Source: Anaerolineae bacterium
Lineage (GTDB): Bacteria; Chloroflexota; Anaerolineae; JAFGEY01
DNA length: 6,532 bases
Direction: 5' to 3'
Assembly (NCBI GenBank): GCA_016929205.1
Contig: JAFGJF010000423.1
Span: 1-6,532, forward strand
Position 1 is the first letter of the stretch. The number at the start of each line of letters is the position of its first letter. Under the pieces are notes generated by a model. That model was not told where the DNA came from, did no database searches, and was given only the letters and a program-made list of their open reading frames with translations. A program made the translations under genes and the position numbers. Shown piece by piece: positions 1-6,532 of the stretch.

Positions 1-398
1 GACAGAGCTATCCCTGGGGGAATAGCGCGCCGGACGGGCGAAAACTGAACTTTTGTGACGCAAACTGTGAGGTCGATTGGCGGGATGCGAGTGTCGACGA
101 TGGCTATATGAATACATCGTCTGCCGGACATTACGAGGCCGGCAAGAGCCCTTACGGAGTCTACGACATGGCCGGCAATGTCTGGGAGTGGGTGGCGGAC
201 TGGTACCAAGACGACAGCTACCGCCAGGCACCGGAACGTAATCCCAAAGGGCCTGATTCCGGCGACAAGCGAGTGACGCGAGGCGGATCGTGGTACAACT
301 TGCCATGGCTCAGCCGTGCTGCTTTCCGCACCGGGCTCGCTCCGGACGTCCGTGACTATAGCATCGGATTCCGGTGCGTCTTGCCCGTGACGCAATAG
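1..398 (+). CDS. FGE-sulfatase (SUMF1/EgtB-like) domain protein, C-terminal part, 5' end outside window
   Basis: The frame is open from base 3 to the TAG at 396-398, giving 131 visible residues; the N-terminus is missing. Numbered from the first visible codon, it has the hallmarks of the C-terminal half of an FGE-sulfatase domain: YPWGN (3-7), NFCDANC (16-22), DDGY (32-35), SPYGVYDMAGNVWEWVADWY (49-68), RVTRGGSW (90-97) and GFRC (122-125) close to the C-terminus. The family includes formylglycine-generating enzymes, EgtB-like sulfoxide synthases and many domains of unknown activity. True FGE/SUMF1 carries two catalytic cysteines just after the RGGS motif; here that stretch reads WYNLPWLSRAAFR and has none, so sulfatase activation is unlikely. 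Visible cysteines are C18, C22 and C125. The ATG at 108-110 is internal, because conserved domain sequence lies upstream of it. Such domains are often fused to N-terminal protease, kinase, TIR or NTPase modules, but nothing here shows which. It converges on the signalling cluster, so a functional link is not implied. The family call is strong; the function is unknown. Confidence 0.9.
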   Translation, partial: QSYPWGNSAPDGRKLNFCDANCEVDWRDASVDDGYMNTSSAGHYEAGKSPYGVYDMAGNVWEWVADWYQDDSYRQAPERNPKGPDSGDKRVTRGGSWYNLPWLSRAAFRTGLAPDVRDYSIGFRCVLPVTQ

Positions 399-434
399 GA
401 AATAGACCCTATCCCGTCCAGATTCATCAAGCGC
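399..434. other. Short convergent intergenic gap
   Basis: These 36 bases separate the stop codons of two convergent genes. The only symmetry I see is ATAG-acc-CTAT at 402-412, a 4-bp stem with no following T-run on either strand, which is too weak to call an intrinsic terminator. Transcription from both sides probably ends by another mechanism or reads into the opposite gene. Confidence 0.6.
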
Positions 435-3400
435 CTACTGATCCAACACCTCCCGCACTTTGCTCGTCAGCGCGTGCTGGGTAAACGGTTTTTCCAAAAG
501 AGCGACCTCGGGTGCCAGCATGCCGCGCCGTTCCAGCGACTCGTCCGTATGGCCCGACATGTAAAGCACCTTGATCTCTGGTCGTGAGGCCATCACCCGT
601 TCGGCCAGTTCCGGTCCATTCATGCCCGGCATCACCACGTCGGTGATCAACAGGTCGATCTGCTTGTCATACTCGATACTGAGGTGCAGCACCGCTTCGA
701 CGTGCTCTGCCGTCAGGACCCTGTATCCCTGCCGGGTCAGGATCCGGTGTGCCAATGAGCGCACCACCTCTTCATCCTCGGCCATCAAGATCGTTTCCGT
801 GCCCCTGGGCAGAGTGTTGTCAGGTGCCGCCGGCATGTGCGTTTGTGGCGTCCTTGATCCTTGGGGCAAATAGATCCGGAACGTCGTGCCCCGTCCCGGC
901 TCGCTGTCAACCTCGATGTGCCCGCCGCTCTGTTTGATGATTCCGTGCACCGTGGCCAGACCCAACCCCGTGCCCTCGCCTTCCCGTTTGGTGGTGAAGA
1001 ACGGTTCAAAGAGGTGCGCCATAATGGTTTCATCCATTCCGATGCCGGTATCACTCACCGTCAGCATGACGTATGCGCCGGGCTCGACCTCGATATGTTG
1101 CTGGCAATCGTGCGCATCCAGGATGGCATTCTCGGTCGCCAGGACGAGTTTCCCGCCCTGGGGCATCGCGTCGCGCGCGTTGACGCACAGGTTGACGATC
1201 ACTTGCTCAATCTGCCCCGGATCGGCCTTTACCTGGCCTAACGACCGATCCAGCGTCGTTGTTAGCTCTACGTCTTCGCCGATCAAGCGGTAAAGCATCT
1301 TTTCCATATCCACGATCACCGCATTGAGATCCAGCACCCGGGGGCGCAGCACCTGCCGCCGGCTAAAGGCCAAAAGTTGGCGGGTCAGCGTCGTCGCACG
1401 ATCAGATGCGGCCTGGACCTCCTCCAAATCCGAGCGAATCGGATCGCCAGACGACAGTTCGTCGAGCGCGAACTGCGTATAGCCCCGGATCGCGGTCAAC
1501 AAATTGTTAAAGTCGTGAGCCACGCCGCCGGCCAACTGTCCGATCGCTGCCAGGCGCTCGCGGTGTCGCACCCGTTCCTGCATCTCTCGCTCGTGTGTCA
1601 AGTCGCGAATGACCAGCACCCAGCGCAGTGCTTGAGGAGCGGACTGGACGGGGCGCATAATGGCCTCGAACGTGCGCTCCTGGGTGTGGATGTCGTGCCA
1701 CGACGTGTCGTTGGGCCAGGTTGCCAGATCCGACAGCGGAACGGCGTGCAGGGCAGTGAGCGTGTCGCCGATGCGTGCCTTGGACAATAGGGCGATGTCT
1801 TGCTCCCCGACGGGATTGGCCAGGATCACCCTGTTCTCTGCGTCCAGCAGCAGCACGCCTTCCGGCACCGTGTCCACAATCTGCTGCATTTGCCTCGCTT
1901 GTTCCTGGATCTGGGCCAGCAGTCGTTCTCGTTCGGCCTCTGCCTGTATGCGTTTGCTGATGTCCAGGACATTGCCCATTAGTGCCGGCCGGCCACCGTG
2001 GTCGATCCTTCGCCCCAGGACCTCAATGTGGATCAACTCACCATCTTGGCGTATCCCAAGCGCCGTATAATGATCTGACTCGCTCTCGCCCGCCAGGCGT
2101 TGGCGCATGCTCTCCGCGACAAAGGGCCTGTGACTGGGGTGGATCAGGTCCAGTGACCCCATCTTTCCGATCAGCGCTTCCGGCGTGTAGCCAAATATCG
2201 CAGCCAGCGCCGGATTGACGTACTGAAAGCGATCGTCCTGCACGATATATACGCCTGCCGGTGAGGCTTCGCTCAAGGTGCGAAAGCGGCTCTCGCTTTC
2301 TTGCAGCGCTTTTCCTGCCTGTTCCGCGGCCAGCCGTGCTTCGTCGATATCCTGGGCCAGGTTCATCGCCGCCTCTCGCTGCCGGACCAGCTCCCGGTTC
2401 ACCCGGTCGAGCTCTTTGGCGCGGCGCGCCAGCGCGCTTTCGGCCTTTTTGGCCTGGATGCGTTCCAGTCCTATTGTTGCCACCAATTTGGTCGCACTGG
2501 TCAGAAAGGAAAAGAGGGCGGGGAGCTGTTCCTGCGAGATGATCGGCACTTGTGTCAGCGCAGCCATATAGGCGGCCTGGTCAAAGCCGTATTCCCTGGC
2601 CTGTTGGAGAAAAAAGGCTTCGTCAGGGGGTTCGAGCAAGAATTGGCCAACAAAGGCATAGCCCGCGTGTTTGCCCGCGATCACGATCGGCGCAGCAGCG
2701 TCGGCCAGGCCGTTGGGGCAGCGGCGGAGCGCGACTTGTTCGCTGTGCTGTGCTTGCTCGCCCAGGATGGCTTCGCTTTCCATGCACCTGGCATAGGTGC
2801 CGGCGTTGACACGGTGAAAATCGGTACACAGTCGCTGCCAGTGTGTGCTGATCAGGATCTTGCCCTGCTGATCGGCGATCGCCGACGAGATGCCCGCTGC
2901 ATCGCCAAAGCTATCCAGCAGATGCTGCATCTGATCGAGGTCGATCAGGTCGGCGAGTTCGTATTCTTGAGCCGGTTTGTCTGGATGCGGGTCACTCTCA
3001 ATGGTCTCCAGATCCGGTTCAAGTTCGTTGTCCGTTTCCGAGCGCTGTTCTACAGGTTCATAAGGCGGGGGCCGGTTTGCAGCCCGGGCCAGTGCATTCA
3101 CCTGGCGTTTGAGTTCGATGATCCGCTGTTCGCGTCCCGTCGCCAGGCGATTAAAGCGCTCGATCTCGTGCACGTGTTTGCGCAGCGCCGCTTCCGCGCG
3201 CTTTTGCTCGCTGATATCCAATGCTGTAAACACCACTCCGGCCGACAGATCTTCTGGATCGAGCGCCGTTGAGCTCAGCAAGATGTCGATGATCGTGCCG
3301 TCCTTGTGTTGGAAGCGCGTTTCCACCGTACCCCCGCCGTGTTCCCTGATCTGTGCGTACTTGGCGGTGCCGACGTATTCATAGTCCTCGTCGCTCGGGT

Positions 3401-4685
3401 ACAGGATCCTGGCGCTCTGGCCCGCCAATTCCTCGCCGGAATAGCCCGTCATCTGCCGCAGCAGGTCGTTGGTCCAGCCCAACGTCCGGTTGTAAACCAC
3501 GCCAATGCCGGCCGGCGCGGCCCGGAATATACTCCTGAGGGTTGCTTCGTTTTGTCTCAAACGTTCTGCGTTCTCTTGCGCGGCCGTCTCGGCGCGCGCA
3601 CGGGTCACTGCGCTTCCGATTTGGGTGGCAATCGTTTCCAGCGTGTCGCGAACCGTCAAGGGGATTTCGTCAAATTCGCGCGAAGCGACGTTCAAGCAGG
3701 CGATGATCTGGCCTTCGTGGTGGATCGGCAGGACGGCCGTGGCACGCAAGACCTCGTTGGGCGCGGTGCCGTCAATCGGCACACCCGGTTTCTGATAGTT
3801 GATGTAGAGCGGTTTGCCCTGCATCACCAGGCGCGCATTGCTCGAGTCCGGGGCATAGTGCGATGCGGCGGCCAGGAAATCGGCCGACACCCCTGCCGCA
3901 AATGCCAGATCCAGGTCTCCGCTGGCCTCGTCCACAAGGTACACACCGCCAACGTCGACCCCGGCGATGCGGATGGCCGCCTCGACACAGGTCTTGAGTG
4001 TCTGGTCCAACTCGACCATCGTTCCGAGTTCCAGGGCCAGATCGCGTTGAGCGCGAAGCAACGCTTCTGCGTGCTTGCGTTCGGCGATCTCGTGTTGGGC
4101 GGCCTGGTATAGCCGTGCGTTTTCGAGTGCGATCGCGGCCTGGCTGGCAAATGCGGCCACGGTGGCGACGTCGCGCTCTGTCAGATCGGCTCCCATAACC
4201 GTCATCAGGCTGTGCACCTCGTCGCCGACCTTGAGCGGGACATAAATCGCCTTCCCAATGTCCAGCAAGGTGGCCAGCCTTCCGGCCAATGGGCCTACCG
4301 CTTTGGGCAGTGCTTCGGAGATCGGTTCTCCGCCGGGGTCACTAAAAACGGCCTGTTCATTGCTGATGATCCGGTGGTAAAAACCGCCCGGCGTCACCGG
4401 GATCCGGTAATCGTGCGCTATGAGGCCGGTCAGTTTCTCTGCCGCTTGCACGACCGAGGGGGAAAACGTCATATAGGAAGCGGCCAACTGCGTTCGATCC
4501 TCGGTCAGGTCAAAGATCGAGGCATGGTAGCCGAGGCCGGCTATCTCTTCGCAAATGGTCCGGTACACGTCTTCAGGGGTGTGCGCGCGCTGCACGGCTT
4601 GAGCGGCCTGGCTGAGGATCAACAGCAAGCGCTGATTGAATGACGTTCCACTGCCGGTCTGTTTCTTGGTTCGTTTGCCCTTCAT
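435..4685 (-). CDS. Soluble multi-sensor hybrid histidine kinase (GAF-GAF-PAS-PocR-PAS-PAS-HisKA-HATPase-REC)
   Basis: A 1416-residue sensor kinase, predicted to autophosphorylate on histidine in response to several inputs and pass the phosphate to its own C-terminal receiver. Approximate domains: GAF 37-192; GAF 226-362; PAS 381-495; a coiled-coil stretch and Pro/acid-rich linker 496-575; PocR sensory domain 576-742 with C620, C634 and C656; coiled coil 743-795; PAS 796-912; PAS 928-1030; HisKA with H1057 in VAHDFNN; HATPase_c with N-box N1165/N1169, DTGIGM (1212-1217), FEPFFTTK (1226-1233) and GEGTGLGL (1236-1243); receiver 1296-1416 with E1303/D1304, phospho-acceptor D1349 in LLITDVVMPGMNG, S1377 and K1399. 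All catalytic residues are present. There is no signal peptide or membrane segment, so it should be cytoplasmic. The start is the ATG at 4683-4685, five bases after the upstream regulator's stop begins its gap; the frame stays open to 4847, but those 54 extra codons would lie inside the regulator gene and show no domain similarity. The kinase-receiver end resembles CckA-type hybrids. Ligands are unknown. The stop is TAG at 435-437. Confidence 0.95.
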   Translation of the reverse strand: MKGKRTKKQTGSGTSFNQRLLLILSQAAQAVQRAHTPEDVYRTICEEIAGLGYHASIFDLTEDRTQLAASYMTFSPSVVQAAEKLTGLIAHDYRIPVTPGGFYHRIISNEQAVFSDPGGEPISEALPKAVGPLAGRLATLLDIGKAIYVPLKVGDEVHSLMTVMGADLTERDVATVAAFASQAAIALENARLYQAAQHEIAERKHAEALLRAQRDLALELGTMVELDQTLKTCVEAAIRIAGVDVGGVYLVDEASGDLDLAFAAGVSADFLAAASHYAPDSSNARLVMQGKPLYINYQKPGVPIDGTAPNEVLRATAVLPIHHEGQIIACLNVASREFDEIPLTVRDTLETIATQIGSAVTRARAETAAQENAERLRQNEATLRSIFRAAPAGIGVVYNRTLGWTNDLLRQMTGYSGEELAGQSARILYPSDEDYEYVGTAKYAQIREHGGGTVETRFQHKDGTIIDILLSSTALDPEDLSAGVVFTALDISEQKRAEAALRKHVHEIERFNRLATGREQRIIELKRQVNALARAANRPPPYEPVEQRSETDNELEPDLETIESDPHPDKPAQEYELADLIDLDQMQHLLDSFGDAAGISSAIADQQGKILISTHWQRLCTDFHRVNAGTYARCMESEAILGEQAQHSEQVALRRCPNGLADAAAPIVIAGKHAGYAFVGQFLLEPPDEAFFLQQAREYGFDQAAYMAALTQVPIISQEQLPALFSFLTSATKLVATIGLERIQAKKAESALARRAKELDRVNRELVRQREAAMNLAQDIDEARLAAEQAGKALQESESRFRTLSEASPAGVYIVQDDRFQYVNPALAAIFGYTPEALIGKMGSLDLIHPSHRPFVAESMRQRLAGESESDHYTALGIRQDGELIHIEVLGRRIDHGGRPALMGNVLDISKRIQAEAERERLLAQIQEQARQMQQIVDTVPEGVLLLDAENRVILANPVGEQDIALLSKARIGDTLTALHAVPLSDLATWPNDTSWHDIHTQERTFEAIMRPVQSAPQALRWVLVIRDLTHEREMQERVRHRERLAAIGQLAGGVAHDFNNLLTAIRGYTQFALDELSSGDPIRSDLEEVQAASDRATTLTRQLLAFSRRQVLRPRVLDLNAVIVDMEKMLYRLIGEDVELTTTLDRSLGQVKADPGQIEQVIVNLCVNARDAMPQGGKLVLATENAILDAHDCQQHIEVEPGAYVMLTVSDTGIGMDETIMAHLFEPFFTTKREGEGTGLGLATVHGIIKQSGGHIEVDSEPGRGTTFRIYLPQGSRTPQTHMPAAPDNTLPRGTETILMAEDEEVVRSLAHRILTRQGYRVLTAEHVEAVLHLSIEYDKQIDLLITDVVMPGMNGPELAERVMASRPEIKVLYMSGHTDESLERRGMLAPEVALLEKPFTQHALTSKVREVLDQ

Positions 4686-4689
4686 GTTC

Positions 4690-5304
4690 CTATTCCAGAC
4701 GTTCTTGATCAAAAAGGTCAGGATACAATTCTTGCGCGCAGTCCGGACAAAGTCCGTGGCTGAACTCGGCTTCAGAGTGATTGCGAATATAGACGGCGAC
4801 GTCCTGCCAGTACCCTGTGTCGTCACGGATCTTTTTACAGTTGGCACAGATCGGCAGCAGCCCGCTCAACTGCTTGACCTGCTCCAACGCCTTTTCGATC
4901 TCGGTGTTCAAGCGGCGCAGCCTGATCATATCGTCGAACCGTGCGATGGCGATGGTGATCGCCCGATCCAGTTCTCTGGCGTTGGGCGGCTTGACCAGGT
5001 AGGCGCCTACGCCGGCCGCACTGGCTTGTTCGACCAGTTCCGGCCTTTCGTACGACGTCAGCACGATCACTGGCGTCGGGCAGCCGTCGCGAATCTGCCG
5101 CGCGGCCTCGATGCCATCTATGCCCGGCATCTCGATATCCATCAGCACAAAATCAGGTCGCATTCTTTGTACCATGTCGACGGCCTGCACACCATCCAAC
5201 GCTCTGCCGGCGACGGCATATCCCATCTCGTCCAACAAACCATACAGCATTTCGCTGACCAGTGTCTCATCTTCGGCGATCAGTGCTCGCATCTCGCTTT
5301 GCAT
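4690..5304 (-). CDS. Response regulator: ANTAR-type receiver with a C-terminal Cys4 (CxxC-CxxC) module
   Basis: A 204-residue single-receiver regulator without a recognisable DNA-binding domain. The receiver spans about 5-125: acidic E11/D12, phospho-acceptor D56 in FVLMDIEMPG, T83 and K105 in AYLVKPP. The end of the receiver and the helix after it (about 108-145) resemble the PdtaR/AmiR class, in which the helix leads into an RNA-binding ANTAR domain. Here ANTAR is absent. Instead, residues 148-196 form a module starting LLPICANCKKIRDDTGYW and ending FSHGLCPDCAQELYP, with C153, C156, C186 and C189 spaced CxxC-x29-CxxC. That pattern suggests zinc or another metal. I recognise this module as recurring at the end of bacterial response regulators and PAS/GAF proteins, but know of no established function. 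The start ATG at 5302-5304 follows a strong AAGGAG site. The gene lies 23 bases after a HisKA_2 kinase, its likely phosphodonor, and 4 bases before the hybrid kinase. Output mechanism: unknown. Confidence 0.95.
   Translation of the reverse strand: MQSEMRALIAEDETLVSEMLYGLLDEMGYAVAGRALDGVQAVDMVQRMRPDFVLMDIEMPGIDGIEAARQIRDGCPTPVIVLTSYERPELVEQASAAGVGAYLVKPPNARELDRAITIAIARFDDMIRLRRLNTEIEKALEQVKQLSGLLPICANCKKIRDDTGYWQDVAVYIRNHSEAEFSHGLCPDCAQELYPDLFDQERLE
4693..4696 (-). promoter_or_regulatory. Probable ribosome binding site of the hybrid kinase
   Basis: On the minus strand the sequence reads TGGAATAGGAACATG. The GGAA lies 7 bases before the ATG at 4685, inside the last sense codon of the response regulator and next to its TAG. 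An AGGA also occurs at 4688-4691 but is only 2 bases from the ATG, too close to be a normal site. The site is weak, so translation of the kinase probably depends on ribosomes finishing the regulator gene (translational coupling). Confidence 0.5.
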
Positions 5305-5311
5305 TCCGGAT

Positions 5312-5317
5312 CTCCTT
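5312..5317 (-). promoter_or_regulatory. Ribosome binding site of the response regulator
   Basis: The minus strand reads AAAGGAGATCCGGAATG. This is a near-ideal Shine-Dalgarno AAGGAG, 7 bases before the ATG at 5302-5304, and it decides the start over the internal ATG four codons later. It lies in the 23-base gap (5305-5327) after the upstream kinase stop, which is too short to suggest a separate promoter. Confidence 0.85.
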
Positions 5318-5327
5318 TATGACATTG

Positions 5328-6532
5328 TTAAGCCATTGCCTGGAACCGGATGCGGGTCACTGCGCCGCAATCGTTGTGCAGCGACAACTCGCCCCGCAGG
5401 TCGCCACGGACGATGGCTTCGATCAAGTAGAGACCGACGTCGTGTTGTTTGAACGCTGTGACTGGCTCCGGGTACCCTGGCCCGTCATCTCTGTATTCGA
5501 ACAGGACCGTACCCTGTTCGCCCGCATCTTGCTGTTCAATATCGATGGTAATGCATCCGGTGTCACGTTCCGCCATCGCGTATTTGACACTGTTGGTCAC
5601 CAATTCATTGATCACCAACGCCAGGCTGTTTGCCTGCTTGGCCGATACGCGAACCGGCGAAGGGGACACGTTGATGGACAGCCGCTTATTGGGCGGCAGG
5701 GCGCGCAAAGAGCCGCGCGCCACCTGGGCGACCAGCTCGCTCAGGCGCAGCGGGGCCCATTCGACTGCAGAAAGCATACTGTGCACGGTAGCCAACCCCT
5801 GCACCTGGTTGATCAGGTTCGACATCATGCCCTCGTAGCCACCTCGATCCGTTCGTTCGGTGTGACGCTGCCTGGCATAGAGCAGGCCGATGATCGAGGT
5901 CAGGTTGTTTTTGACGCGATGGTTCACCTCGCGCAGCAGCATCTTGCGCGTTTCGGCATCCTGTAGCGCTTGTTCGTACAAGCTGGCATTTTCGATCGCT
6001 GCCGTCGCTGCCGAGGCCAGCAGTTCGGCCAGTTTCAGATCGGCCTCCGTAAAACGACCGACTTGTATGTCCACCATCTCGAGCACGCCGATCACGTGCC
6101 TGTTGTTTTCCCATTTCTGATCGACTTGGGCAGGTCTTGAGACCGGCGAGTCGTCGCGGATTCGGGCAAAAGCCAACAGCGGCACAGCCAGGATCGAACG
6201 CAGCCCCGTCTGAATCTGTTCGCCCGCACCTTCCAGGTATCGTTGATCCGTTTGGGTATCCGTCACAATCAGGCTTGTACCTTGATCGGCGACCCAGCCG
6301 GCGATGCCTTCCCGGCGTGCCAGTCGCCAGCCCTTTACCGTCTCGCTGCCGAGACCTGCTGCCTGCCGGCAGACCAGCTCATCTGTCTGCCGATCGATCA
6401 ACCACGCCGAGCAGCCCGTGACCTCCAACGCCTGCCGGATTTCTTCCAGCACGGAAACCAATACGTGGTCCAGGTCGAGTGTAAAGTTGAATGCCCGGCT
6501 GGCCCGGTTGAGCAGCTCCAGGTCGCGGTTGC
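5328..6532 (-). CDS. GAF-HisKA_2 sensor histidine kinase (PdtaS-like), N-terminus outside window
   Basis: A sensor kinase predicted to phosphorylate the adjacent response regulator. The frame is open to the right edge, giving 400 visible residues and a missing N-terminus. Visible start: NRDLELLNRASRAF, a typical linker leading into a GAF domain (about residues 20-185). An insert of some 22 residues separates VPLLAF from VIGVLEMVD in that domain. HisKA_2 follows, with REVNHRVKNNL and the phospho-accepting histidine encoded at 5919-5921, then an HATPase domain with NELVTNSVKYA (N-box), DDGPG and a G2-like VGLYLIEAIV. The HRVKNN box separates it from the HisKA type of the large hybrid kinase. 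No membrane segment is visible. A TTG at 6459-6461 is an in-frame leucine codon within DHVLVSVL, not the start. HisKA_2 kinases typically pair with single-receiver regulators such as PdtaR, matching the next gene. The cluster promoter must lie upstream of this gene, outside the window. The stop is TAA at 5328-5330. Confidence 0.93.
   Translation of the reverse strand, partial: NRDLELLNRASRAFNFTLDLDHVLVSVLEEIRQALEVTGCSAWLIDRQTDELVCRQAAGLGSETVKGWRLARREGIAGWVADQGTSLIVTDTQTDQRYLEGAGEQIQTGLRSILAVPLLAFARIRDDSPVSRPAQVDQKWENNRHVIGVLEMVDIQVGRFTEADLKLAELLASAATAAIENASLYEQALQDAETRKMLLREVNHRVKNNLTSIIGLLYARQRHTERTDRGGYEGMMSNLINQVQGLATVHSMLSAVEWAPLRLSELVAQVARGSLRALPPNKRLSINVSPSPVRVSAKQANSLALVINELVTNSVKYAMAERDTGCITIDIEQQDAGEQGTVLFEYRDDGPGYPEPVTAFKQHDVGLYLIEAIVRGDLRGELSLHNDCGAVTRIRFQAMA

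Noticed and set aside
108..398. A complete 96-residue protein starting at the ATG at 108
   Set aside because: The same frame is open to base 3 and encodes conserved FGE-sulfatase sequence (YPWGN, NFCDANC, DDGY) before that ATG, so this is an internal methionine of a truncated gene.
402..412. Possible terminator hairpin between the convergent genes
   Set aside because: The stem is only 4 bp (ATAG/CTAT) and A+T-rich, with no T-run on either side, so it is not a credible intrinsic terminator.
2301..4112. Long plus-strand open frames of about 323 and 268 codons (2301-3272 and 3306-4112)
   Set aside because: They lie entirely opposite the hybrid kinase, show no domain motifs, and are explained by G+C-rich codon use leaving the antisense frame open.
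4636..5322. A plus-strand open frame of 228 codons opposite the response regulator
   Set aside because: It is antisense to a gene with clear receiver and Cys4 motifs, has no recognisable domain and no convincing ribosome binding site.
5305..5327. Possible promoter between the HisKA_2 kinase and the regulator
   Set aside because: The gap is 23 bases and largely taken up by the Shine-Dalgarno region; there is no room for a separate promoter within it, and I saw no clear -35/-10 pair just upstream.
6459..6461. TTG as the start codon of the HisKA_2 kinase
   Set aside because: The frame continues to the window edge and the upstream codons give a typical pre-GAF sequence (LELLNRASRAF...LDLDHVL); the TTG is the leucine in DHVLVSVL.

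Overview
The window is a G+C-rich, gene-dense bacterial fragment holding the end of one plus-strand gene and a three-gene minus-strand signalling cluster. I see no RNA genes, mobile elements, CRISPR arrays or long repeats, and almost no noncoding DNA: the two gaps between neighbouring genes that I would call intergenic are 36 and 23 bases. The gene content (an FGE-sulfatase-like domain protein beside large soluble GAF/PAS sensor kinases, and a response regulator with a C-terminal four-cysteine module) resembles free-living, environmentally complex bacteria. Chloroflexota (Anaerolineae-like) is my best guess, but this rests on protein style alone and is low confidence.

Layout. Bases 1-398 (+) encode the C-terminal part of an FGE-sulfatase/SUMF1-like protein whose start lies outside the window. 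It lacks the catalytic cysteine pair of true formylglycine-generating enzymes. It converges on the minus-strand cluster, which reads right to left: (i) a HisKA_2-type histidine kinase with an N-terminal GAF domain, cut by the right edge (5328-6532); (ii) a 204-residue response regulator with a receiver domain and a CxxC...CxxC tail (4690-5304); (iii) a 1416-residue soluble hybrid histidine kinase, GAF-GAF-PAS-PocR-PAS-PAS-HisKA-HATPase-REC (435-4685). Spacing is 23 bases between the first two genes and 4 bases between the last two, so they are very probably co-transcribed from a promoter to the right of the window.

How the genes may work together (inference). The HisKA_2 kinase and the small regulator look like a PdtaS/PdtaR-type pair: the receiver resembles those of ANTAR regulators, but the RNA-binding ANTAR output is absent and a probable metal-binding Cys4 module takes its place. 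The large hybrid kinase adds a second, multi-sensor input, including a PocR domain of the class proposed to sense small hydrocarbon derivatives, and ends in its own receiver. No gene in the window encodes an obvious DNA-binding output or an HPt protein, so the final target must be encoded elsewhere or be reached by protein-protein contact.

Each domain belongs to a known family. The parts most worth attention are the Cys4 output of the response regulator and the pairing of two different kinase classes around it. I did not find clear evidence of a wholly new system.
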